A stretch of DNA of 64,000 bases from Oceanobacillus sp. J11TS1. GTDB lineage: Bacteria; Bacillota; Bacilli; Bacillales; Amphibacillaceae. The notes beneath the pieces are model-generated. The model was given only the letters and a program-made list of their open reading frames with translations, searched no databases and was not told where the DNA came from. Positions 35,779-43,881 of the stretch are shown one piece after another. The translations under genes were made by a program, and so were the position numbers. Numbering within the stretch: position 1 is the stretch's first letter; every line of letters begins with the position of its first letter. Location: NCBI RefSeq assembly GCF_018333215.1, contig NZ_BORO01000007.1, positions 62,001 to 126,000 of the forward strand, in the 5' to 3' direction.

Positions 35779-36850
35779 AAAATCATCCGCGTATCGTACA
35801 AATTTGAGTCCCCTTCTTTCTAGTTCTTTGTCTAATTCATCTAGGACAATATTTGAAAGAAGCGGACTCAATGGTCCACCTTATGCAAAGAAAGTTATTA
35901 TGCAAAGTAATCGATATAAACCCCTGTATTTCGCTAATCAAATTCGATTTTCTTTGCATAATATCCGAGGTGAGGCAAAAGGTATTAAAGCTTTAAAAGC
36001 TTCATGAAGTTACATCGAAAGTTTCCTTTAACACAGCAGAAAAAGCTACACTTCAGTATTTCTCATTTTAAAGTCTGTTATTTTCATAAATACTGATTTG
36101 AAAAGATAGCACTATCCCGCCTCATATAAAAGTAATAAATACTGTTTTTTTAGATTTTATGCGTTGAGAGATCTCTGACATTTTGCAAAGTAAATGAAAT
36201 AAAAAACTTATATCTATAGGTTTTATGATGTTTACTTTGCATAACGGAATACTTTGCATAATCCACCTTGGGGCGCTCCTTCTGTATTTGGATGCACCAG
36301 TCCATCCTCCATTATTCCCGCTTGTAGAAATCTGCGGATAAGTTGAAGGACTTTCGGGTCTTTGCCCCTCTGACTTAACGTTCTCATCAGGCGGTCGTGA
36401 TTCACCTTATCGAAGAATTTCTCTAAGTCCATATCGATAACCCAGCGATATCCGTCCTTCATGTATTCTCTCGCTTTCCTCACAGCGTCATGACCTCGAC
36501 GTTTCGGCCGAAATCCGTAGCTATATTCTGAGAAAGTTGGGTCGTATATCGTGGTAAGAACTTGTGCGATTGCTTGTTGGATAAACCGGTCTAGTACGGT
36601 GGGAATACCTAACTCCCTCATACCGCCGCCTTCTTGTTTACGGATTTCGTAACGGCGGACAGGCAGAGGATAGTAAGCTCCTGTTTCCAGCTGATCCCGA
36701 ATAGAAGTCCAGTTTTCCACGATATGCGCTCGTATGTTTTGTACAGGAATTTTGTCGACACCGTGACTTCCTTTATTGCGCTTTACTCGGTGGAGCGCTG
36801 TTATTAAATTTTCTCGTGATAGGATCCTTCCAACATGATATCTAACTCCT
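35779..36850 (-). pseudogene. ltrA: Group II intron reverse transcriptase, interrupted
   Basis: Read from right to left, ENLITALHRVKRNKGSHGVD, the RT core (YSYGFRPKRRGHDA, WVIDMDLEKFFD) and EGAPQGG are followed by a 381-bp insertion. The frame then resumes as GPLSPLLSNIVLDELDKELE and ends at the catalytic RYADDF. The thumb, X and any endonuclease domains are missing. It belongs to the bacterial group II intron maturases and lies within the IIC-type intron fragment. Confidence 0.88.
35881..36261. mobile_element. 381-bp inverted-repeat element in the intron ORF
   Basis: The ends are TTATGCAAAG and CTTTGCATAA, each followed inward after seven bases by a second TTATGCAAAGTAA-type copy. Further TGCAAAG copies lie at about 35952 and 36184. 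TCCACC (or TCCACCTT) is duplicated at both borders, and removing the element restores the RT reading frame APQGGPLSP. It holds no complete gene. It looks like a non-autonomous (MITE-like) element with repeated transposase-binding sites. Confidence 0.8.
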
Positions 36851-37360
36851 GCGTGAATTGTCCTTTCTTCTTGTGTGGCAATTCCTCTCAGCCCTTCTAA
36901 TGTCCCCCACGTGATTCACCGTTTCCTCCATTAGGAAGGTTTTATGTTTCTGCTTCATCGAGTATTGCGTACGCGAAGTGGCAATTCTCCGTAAATGATT
37001 CGGCCCTTCCCAGATACTCTAGAAGTATCTGGTACTATGGCTTCGGCTGACTTCTGATATTTCAGTGAACATTCGCATGTCCAGTTACGGTATGTGTACC
37101 GCATTTCTATCAGACCTCCCAGGGTAAGAACACGCTCTTCCTCTCCATGTCCCCTCTTCATTTACTCGATGCATCCTTTGGCAGTCTCATCCAAATGCAT
37201 CTAGCCTTCTATGAAGTTCGTGTTCCTAGTGCCGGAGATTTGCCGCCGACTTCCTTCAGATTCTGGGTCACCCCAGACACCCTTGTCTTAAGCTAACCAC
37301 TACTACTGCCTTCGTGGCTCGGGACTTTAACCCTAGAGAGTGTGCACATGCCTGGCACAC
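36850..37360 (-). ncRNA. Group IIC intron 5' RNA domains
   Basis: From 37360 leftwards the minus strand begins GTGTGCCAGGCATGTGCACA and carries AAGGCAGTAGTAGTGGTTAG, AATCTGAAGGAAGTCGG and AACACGAACTTCATA. These closely follow, from memory, the 5' end of the Oceanobacillus iheyensis group IIC intron (domain I). The 3' domains V and VI are not found, so the ribozyme cannot splice. Confidence 0.8.
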
Positions 37361-37361
37361 C

Positions 37362-37401
37362 AAAATACCAGATTACTTATCCTAAAGTAATCTGGTATTT
37401 T
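37362..37401. terminator. Terminator hairpin, intron target site
   Basis: AAAATACCAGATTACTT pairs perfectly with AAGTAATCTGGTATTTT across a six-base loop. It directly precedes the intron's 5' end on the minus strand, which is where group IIC introns are known to insert. Confidence 0.88.
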
Positions 37402-37822
37402 CAGAAAGGATTTTATTACAATTAATAATTTTATGTTAGTTCTGTTCAAAACAAGTCATTTGAATAATCTAGTTATACCATCTATTTGATTCAAAATTGA
37501 TAAGAAACTACGAAAAGTCTGTACCAGTCAACAGAATAATAAATACTATGAACCACAGTATTAACCTGCTTGCTTTTTGATACCACTATAAAATTCACTA
37601 CCCGAACACAAACAAAGTTAAAAATATTTTTAAATCAAAGGTGTATGTTACGATTTTTAGGTTATTAATTAATGGTTACAGATAAGAAGGTAAGATTGAA
37701 TTATTTAAACGTCTGCAAATACTAAAGTCAAAATAATAAAAAAAGTGTTAAAAATGTTTGACATGAAAAGCAAAATATATTATACTTACGTTAAACATAT
37801 TTAACATTATGGAGGGCTTAAA
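37402..37822 (+). promoter_or_regulatory. Strong promoter with a dyad operator
   Basis: TTGACA (37758-37763) and TATACT (37781-37786) are 17 bp apart, a near-ideal housekeeping promoter. The dyad GTTAAA-CATA-TTTAAC at 37790-37805 overlaps the expected start point. It probably binds the HTH regulator encoded two genes on (autoregulation inferred). The rest of the stretch holds no gene. Confidence 0.65.
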
Positions 37823-38110
37823 ATGGATTTTTTAGTAATTTTGTTTTTGGGATTAAATGTTATCATGGTTTTGATAATTGGCACATTATTATACCAATTA
37901 TCAAAAAGTGGTGATGAAAGAAAAGAATTTATTAAGATGAAAACAATGGCTGATACATTCCTAATTACTGTAGGCGTTTTGCTTATAGACACCGTTGTTT
38001 CCTTTGTGAATGATGGAACAGCAACAAATAGCCCAATTATTTTTCTTTTTGTGATTGCAATTGTTTTCTTGATATCTCTACTAATAAATAAAAGAAAATT
38101 TGGTGATTAA
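37823..38110 (+). CDS. Three-helix membrane protein, HTH partner
   Basis: This 95-residue protein has three predicted membrane helices (about 3-25, 45-65 and 73-90) and no catalytic motif. Small membrane proteins of this kind are often paired with short Xre-type regulators in Firmicutes. It has a strong promoter and a GGAGGG ribosome site. The role is unknown. Confidence 0.65.
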   Translation: MDFLVILFLGLNVIMVLIIGTLLYQLSKSGDERKEFIKMKTMADTFLITVGVLLIDTVVSFVNDGTATNSPIIFLFVIAIVFLISLLINKRKFGD

Positions 38111-38111
38111 A

Positions 38112-38306
38112 ATGGAAAATAACATTTATCATTTAAGAAAAGAAAGAAAATTATCGCAAAAAGAACTTGCTGAATTATGTAAAGTATCAAGACAAACAAT
38201 TATTGCTATTGAAAATAATAAATATGATCCTTCTCTTTCTTTAGCGTTTGATTTAGCGAGAAATTTGGATACAACTGTAGATAATCTTTTTATTAGTCGA
38301 AAATAA
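38112..38306 (+). CDS. Xre-family HTH transcriptional regulator
   Basis: This 64-residue protein is just one Cro/C1 helix-turn-helix (LSQKELAELCKVSRQTIIAIEN), the YozG/YvaO-like minimal type. ATG 38112 overlaps the previous stop region by one base gap, so translation is coupled. The longer TTG start at 38100 adds four residues of no known value. It probably controls its own operon through the dyad at 37790. Confidence 0.8.
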   Translation: MENNIYHLRKERKLSQKELAELCKVSRQTIIAIENNKYDPSLSLAFDLARNLDTTVDNLFISRK

Positions 38307-38414
38307 ATAATCAGAGAAGCAATTTGAAAATATGAAAATCACAAAAGGCTATGAACTAAGTCCATTTTCGAATCTATGTACAAAACAAAGTGAGGCTAGT
38401 TATGTCCCAGCCTC

Positions 38415-39732
38415 TTACTTATTTAATTCATTCACTGCTTCTAATATATTAAAATCTAAATAACTAAAATGACAAAGTTTCGGTTGATTTGCTATTAAAG
38501 GACAGACAAAAAGCCCTTCACCTAATTGAAAATCCTTTTCTTTTGTATTAACTTCTGCACCAAACGCTGTTATATTCGTTTGTTTCTCAGCATTTCCAAT
38601 CACGAACTTTACCGGAAGATTCTCACGTATATATGTTGGTATTAAGTTTGAATCTGATTTCTGCATAACAAACCAGATAAAGAAACCTAACTGTCTTCCT
38701 TGTAAAACTACTTGTGAAATTAAAGACATCACTTCATCACGTTTTTTCTTCTCCATCGACTGTAATTCTGTTTGAAAACTGGCAAAATTCATCAAAGATT
38801 AAAACATGTGCTGGATATCCAAAATCTACATACGTAGCTTCAAGTTTTGTGCCTAGTTTCTCTTTCAATTTGAATTTATATTGATTCATTAAATCATTAA
38901 AGTCTTTTAATAAATCAACAATATCACTGAAATTAGAAGCTGAGTTATGAGCAGTTATTTTTTCACCTATTACAGATAAACTTGAGTTTTTAGGATCTGC
39001 AAAGTAAAGATTATATAATTCTTTCTTGATTAGCATTTGAAGAATTAAGGAATACAGAGCGTACGTTTTACCTGATCCTGTTTGTCCAACAAATAATGAG
39101 CTATACATAGGTATTTTTGTGAATTTATCTATGAATAGATGCTGTTCCACTGTTTTTAATGAATACTCTTGAAACTCATTTAAATTTTCAAAAATAAGCT
39201 GACGGTTAATGTTGCTATCATAAATTTCAAATATATAATATTTTTCATCTCTAGATAAATAACTTCTCTCTACAACATATCTCTTTAAAGCAATTGATAT
39301 ATTGCTAGACCTAAGATCTTTTTCCATATGAATATTTTCAATATACAACTTACCGATGGATAATCCTTTTTCAAATTCTATTTTGATTTTTGGTAACTGT
39401 GCTATTTTTTTATTAAGGTGAAATTTAATGTTATAGTATTTTGAATCTAAAAAATATTTTCTTAAATTCAGTACAGTAGAATAGTGGATAAAAGCATACT
39501 TTATCCCTTTATAACCTTTATTCCTTATCATCGAAATAAGAGCTTGAACTGTAATTATTGAAAAGATAAAAGTTATTAAAAAGGGGTTACTGTATTTTGC
39601 AACCCCAGTATTCAATAGACTATCAATAATCGAGATAATTAATGTAAATATTGTAAGGAGGATAAGTGTAGTGTATACGTAGATACCATTTTGGATTCTA
39701 CTTGTACTGATTGTCCTATTTCTTATTGACAT
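38415..39732 (-). pseudogene. conQ: ConQ/FtsK-like conjugation coupling protein, frameshifted
   Basis: This is the coupling ATPase of Tn916/ICEBs1-type elements, which feeds relaxase-bound DNA to the pore. It has two N-terminal membrane helices (~19-65), Walker A VGQTGSGKTYA, an ADPKNSS stretch and Walker B VLIFDEF. The frame breaks right after DEF near 38787 and resumes as SFQTELQSMEKKKRDEV to the end. No relaxase gene follows, so the transfer module is truncated as well as mutated. Confidence 0.82.
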
Positions 39733-40101
39733 TTACTTTCTCGACATCTTCAAATCTAAGAATTAGATCAAACTCTATAACAAAAGATTTTTCTGGAATG
39801 AAATTTATAAGTTTTACGTATTCACCTTTTTGTACGTCGATTGAGGCTTTATTATTTAGCACAGTTACATCAAAAGTGTTTAAAACATTGTTGTCACGTT
39901 CCAATCCATTTTTTTATCTACTCCATACTCCGTTTCATCTTTAGTGATTAATAATGTTAAAGTTACTCCACTTTCATTTGGATTTTTCTTACTTGTGTAC
40001 GGTCGTTGTGATACTAATCGATAAAGATTGTGTGTATTTGCTAAAAACTCATCTGCTTTAAATTTGGTTTCAGTAAAAACCCATGCATTTGCAATTGGCA
40101 T
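39716..40101 (-). pseudogene. ydcP: YdcP-like DUF961 protein, frameshifted
   Basis: The first 67 residues (MPIANAWVFTETKFKADEF on) and the last ~60 (ERDNNVLNTFDVTVLN on) are two frames of one DUF961 protein, like ICEBs1 YdcP and Tn916 Orf22/Orf23. A run of seven A near 39915 that should be eight explains the break. It overlaps the conQ start, as in the parent elements. Confidence 0.8.
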
Positions 40102-40234
40102 ATTAAATTCCTCTTCTCATTTATTTTTTATACTTTTTTTAATTCAAAGAACAATTTTTTTGGTAAGACTAGCACCTCCATTTAATATTGATAGTCACTA
40201 TCTTCATGTTCTATCAGGCCTATTAATATATTAA

Positions 40235-40304
40235 CTTTATATATTTATGTATAGATGGTATACTTTTGGTAGTTTGATAGAAGAATATCTACCATATTCC
40301 GGGG
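40235..40304. promoter_or_regulatory. Divergent control region with GGTA/TACC repeats
   Basis: Between the ydcP-like gene (minus) and the HTH gene (plus), AGATGGTATAC, TTTGGTAGTTT and ATCTACCATAT form spaced direct and inverted copies of an ATGGTA-type word. This is the place of the ImmR-type switch in ICEBs1. The operator role is inferred. Confidence 0.35.
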
Positions 40305-40910
40305 GTGAAGATAATATTTGATTTTGAGACGTTTTTATATAAAGGCATAGGGTCGAGAATCAAAAACTATAGAAATAAGAAGCTAGGGGTCAAGCAAGAC
40401 AAACTTGTTGCAAAACTAAAGACTGATTATTACATAAGTGTGGATACTTCTAGATTATCTGCTATTGAAAATGGTAGAGCACATAAAAAGAAAAATCCTC
40501 ATCTATTAACAGAATCTCAGTTAGAGGGATTTACTGATTTATTTAATTGCAAAAAGAAAGAATTGATTTTTGGCAATCATATTGATAAAGAAGAAAGCGT
40601 GAAAATATTTTTATTAGCAATAACAATGAATAGCGAAAAAGACGGGGAAGGGAAATATATTATCCCTTTTATGGACTTTTTATTTAGGAAGAAAAATAGT
40701 CCGGAGTTAAGAAAAAGCATTAAGAAAAAATCAAGTGAAAGTAAAAATAAAATAGTAACTTTAAGTGAAAATAAAGAAATGTATCTAAGGACTATGAAGG
40801 GTTTAAACAAGGTTAAAGAAATGTACCCTTTTTTTACAAATGAAAAAGCATATGAAAAATATCAATTTCTTTTAGACGAGCCTCATTCCAGAATAGAGCT
40901 AATTTATTAA
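40305..40910 (+). CDS. Divergent HTH regulator of the ICE remnant
   Basis: This 201-residue protein has an N-terminal Cro/C1-like region (RIKNYRNKKLGVKQDKLVAK then TSRLSAIENGR) and a Lys-rich middle. It is divergent from ydcP-conQ, as ICE repressors are. The GTG start at 40305 has a poor ribosome site, and no better start is in frame. The last residues overlap a frame that reads smoothly into the next gene (RANLLIKLLMGDLEFAKYY), so the two may be one regulator split by a frameshift. Confidence 0.6.
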   Translation: MKIIFDFETFLYKGIGSRIKNYRNKKLGVKQDKLVAKLKTDYYISVDTSRLSAIENGRAHKKKNPHLLTESQLEGFTDLFNCKKKELIFGNHIDKEESVKIFLLAITMNSEKDGEGKYIIPFMDFLFRKKNSPELRKSIKKKSSESKNKIVTLSENKEMYLRTMKGLNKVKEMYPFFTNEKAYEKYQFLLDEPHSRIELIY

Positions 40911-40921
40911 TTAAACTATTA

Positions 40922-41368
40922 ATGGGTGATTTAGAATTTGCAAAATACTATATCTTAAGAATGAGTAAGGTATGTGAAATAAATGGATCTAATGATGTTG
41001 TATATTCTTTTCTAGAAAATAAAGGGATGATTGGCGGAGCGTTAATAGGAGATAAAAATAATTTTTATATTTTTGCAAATGCGTTTGAAAAAATGTGGAG
41101 ACGGCATAAAGAATTGATTATAGAATATTTCAAAGGGAATTTATTCAACAGAATAATAAAATCAGACCTTAAATATAAAGAAATAAAAAATGAATTATTT
41201 AATGATGTAATTACTGATACTAAATTTTCAAATCTTATCTTTTCAGTTATAGAAAAAGATAGATTTTCTATAGAGACTATGGATGGACATTATTTATTTT
41301 ATCAACATCTGCTTAATAGGTATGTGGATAAAAAAATTGAGAATTCTATTGAACATACTTTGAGATAA
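40922..41368 (+). CDS. Hypothetical protein or C-terminal half of the regulator
   Basis: This 148-residue helical protein has no recognised domain. MGDLEFAKYYILRM at its start looks like a TPR-type helix pair, common in the C-terminal half of Xre-TPR regulators. No ribosome binding site precedes ATG 40922, and its frame is open back into the preceding gene. I suspect that it continues the 40305 gene after a one-base shift. Confidence 0.45.
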   Translation: MGDLEFAKYYILRMSKVCEINGSNDVVYSFLENKGMIGGALIGDKNNFYIFANAFEKMWRRHKELIIEYFKGNLFNRIIKSDLKYKEIKNELFNDVITDTKFSNLIFSVIEKDRFSIETMDGHYLFYQHLLNRYVDKKIENSIEHTLR

Positions 41369-41535
41369 TGATTAGTTTAGTATAACAGGTATGCACAATC
41401 TATAAAGGAGTGAGATCGTTTATAAATGAAATCGTAATAGGGATTTTCTGAATTTACACATTAAATAATCCGAATATATGGTAAAATTATCAGGAGATTA
41501 CAAGTTATCTAGTGTGATTATTTGGGGGTAAGATA

Positions 41536-43251
41536 ATGGTAAGTACATATAAAGATTCGGCATATCAGTATCATTTAGAAAAGTTCAAAATATATCAGGA
41601 CCAAAGTGGGGAAGATTTCGAAGGAATTGAGGAAGAGGACATAATTAGCAAACTGATGGAGGGAAACTTTGAGGATTTAGGTGGAATAACTGCAATTAGA
41701 GGATTTATGTATCAATATTACGTGACAATATATTATATTCTTAAGATGGTACAAGACCCTAAAAATAATTGGTGGGACAAAGTTGTATTTGAATATTTTG
41801 ATGATGTCGCATTATTGCGAAACGATAAGATTCGGTTTATTCAAGTTAAGACTGTGAGACAGAACAGTTCAAATAGATTGCAACCAAACGACATCTATTC
41901 ACGAAGCAAAAAAAAACGTGTGAATAGTGAATATGATCATTTTAATTCATGGATAGAGAAACTATTTAAAAATTATGATGTCTTTATTGATAAAGACCCG
42001 TCATCTCTAATCGAAGGCTACGTGGAAGAAATACCCTTCATTGATCCGGAGTTTGAACTTGTAAGTAATACACCCCATAATAGTCTTGGAGATTTAGAAG
42101 TATTTACACTTAATACATCATTTAAAGCAGATCTTTTAGACGACAATATTCTAAAGCCAAATATAGAAACTCCAGTAATTCTTAAAGATAAGAATATACA
42201 ATTCAGTGAAGTTTTTTCAAAACCAGTGGATTTTTATTTAGAAAGGTTATACATCAATAAACTTGGTTCTTTCGATTCATTGAAGAATACAATTGAAGGT
42301 CTAATAGAAGATATTATTGGAATTACACACCCAATTAAGAAAACAATTGTCGGAGGAGTCTTCAGTAATTTGTTGTCTGAAATAGCACAAAGAACTTACA
42401 GAGATGATCCAGAAATGGATAAATCTGAGTTAGTCTTTAAAAGAGAAGATGTAAAAACATTAATTTATACATGGAGTGAGTCTTTGAAAGACGATGCCTC
42501 GAGTTATTTAGAAGACGATTCTCTATTAAGAACAATTAAATATCTGTTAGAAGCGCTTCGGAGCGAGTTTCAAGATGAGTTTAAGTCTAATCAAATGTTA
42601 CTTAAGGAGTTACTTGAGACAATAGATTGGTTTAGAACAGAATTTGAGAAACAGTTTAGAAAGGACTCAAGATATTGCTTAGTGTTTCTAAACAAATTGT
42701 TTAACTTACAAAGTATAATCAAAGTTGAACAGTTCAATAATGATAAGAACAAGCAGCATATTAAGAGTTCTCTATCGTATATCATCCGTTGTTTAGTTTT
42801 CTATCCCTCTAGGAAAGTGGAATTCCAGAACTCTCAGTTATTGTTTCACACAGGGGAAATAGAAAACGAAAAACTTTTATTTACTATTTATAATGCCAGA
42901 AATAGATCAGGTACTGATATTGTAAAAAATACTGTAGTCTCTGCTTTGCAACAATGTGAGTACGGTTCTAACATTAATCAAGATTTATTTAGTTTAATAA
43001 TTGACGAGAAGAAAGAACAACAAACAGGAAAATCCAAGACTAGTGAAAGACTTGCTGCAAGGTTTACTGTTGCTAAAGTTGAAAGAGATGACATATCAAT
43101 AATTGATCCACCTGAAAACTTGAAATTTATTAATAAAGACGAAGTGGATGCTTTCTTCGAGTTTTTTAGTAATACGACTGGAGAGAGTGTTCCCACGTTT
43201 CAGGATAAAGAAATAGAGGCTAATTGGAAATTGAGTTTATTAGGGGAGTAG
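41536..43251 (+). CDS. lmuA: Lamassu/ABC-3C effector, DUF4297 (Cap4-like) nuclease
   Basis: This 571-residue protein has an N-terminal PD-(D/E)XK-type domain of the DUF4297/Cap4 class: GITAIRGFMYQYY, then FEYFDDVAL (Glu86, Asp89/90) and FIQVKTV (Lys105). The rest is a helical domain probably contacting its partners. In Lamassu (LmuA) and ABC-three-component systems this nuclease degrades DNA when the SMC partner senses foreign DNA. It is followed at once by the middle component and the SMC gene. GGGGG precedes the ATG. Confidence 0.78.
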   Translation: MVSTYKDSAYQYHLEKFKIYQDQSGEDFEGIEEEDIISKLMEGNFEDLGGITAIRGFMYQYYVTIYYILKMVQDPKNNWWDKVVFEYFDDVALLRNDKIRFIQVKTVRQNSSNRLQPNDIYSRSKKKRVNSEYDHFNSWIEKLFKNYDVFIDKDPSSLIEGYVEEIPFIDPEFELVSNTPHNSLGDLEVFTLNTSFKADLLDDNILKPNIETPVILKDKNIQFSEVFSKPVDFYLERLYINKLGSFDSLKNTIEGLIEDIIGITHPIKKTIVGGVFSNLLSEIAQRTYRDDPEMDKSELVFKREDVKTLIYTWSESLKDDASSYLEDDSLLRTIKYLLEALRSEFQDEFKSNQMLLKELLETIDWFRTEFEKQFRKDSRYCLVFLNKLFNLQSIIKVEQFNNDKNKQHIKSSLSYIIRCLVFYPSRKVEFQNSQLLFHTGEIENEKLLFTIYNARNRSGTDIVKNTVVSALQQCEYGSNINQDLFSLIIDEKKEQQTGKSKTSERLAARFTVAKVERDDISIIDPPENLKFINKDEVDAFFEFFSNTTGESVPTFQDKEIEANWKLSLLGE

Positions 43252-43881
43252 GTGATCTCTTTGCAAATTGAAGAGTTAATTATTAAATTTAAGCAGATGG
43301 GTTATGAACTAATGGAGTTTGAACCCTTTCAGGATGATATGTCTTATAGTGGAATACAGATGTGGGTAAAGGACTCAAGAGTGATTTTTGTAAAAGAATA
43401 CGAGGCAAAATCGTTATTTCTTGACTGGTATATTTCCGAACAGCCACTTATAGCAAGCATATATAATTATCTTTCTGCAAATCACAAAAATAATATTTAC
43501 TTTTTCATGATTCTTAATTTTGATTTGAATAATGACGATGATTTAACGCTTACCATAAACAAGGTTATTAAAGATGAATACGTTTGTAAAAAATATGTTT
43601 TTCAATCAATAGATGAAATTACGGATGTTCCTTTTCTAAGCAATCAATTTATTAAAATGCCACAATTTGATTATGATCAAGAGTTCAAATCTGGAATCTT
43701 GAATTTTAATAAGATAAATGAATTTGTTGGGGAAGAGAAAGAAAGTCTCAATAGTTTTTACTCACTGGCGAATAACTTGTTAGATTACTATTTTACTTCT
43801 TATTCCATCTTAGAAGAAACTAGTAAGCTTGAAAAAGATATCATTAATATAGGATTCAGGAGTGTAAGCGATGAAGATTAG
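43252..43881 (+). CDS. lmuC: Lamassu/ABC-3C middle component
   Basis: This 209-residue soluble protein fits the middle component (MC1-like, LmuC) of three-gene SMC defence systems, mainly by size and position. It resembles a bridging subunit between nuclease and SMC. The GTG at 43252 overlaps the effector stop, and the TTG at 43261 is better spaced from GGGGAG. Its end overlaps the SMC start by 11 bases. Confidence 0.68.
   Translation: MISLQIEELIIKFKQMGYELMEFEPFQDDMSYSGIQMWVKDSRVIFVKEYEAKSLFLDWYISEQPLIASIYNYLSANHKNNIYFFMILNFDLNNDDDLTLTINKVIKDEYVCKKYVFQSIDEITDVPFLSNQFIKMPQFDYDQEFKSGILNFNKINEFVGEEKESLNSFYSLANNLLDYYFTSYSILEETSKLEKDIINIGFRSVSDED

Noticed and set aside
37362-37401. Terminator of a lost protein gene on the plus strand
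   Set aside because: No gene end precedes it on either strand now. Its clear role is as the insertion target of the group IIC intron.
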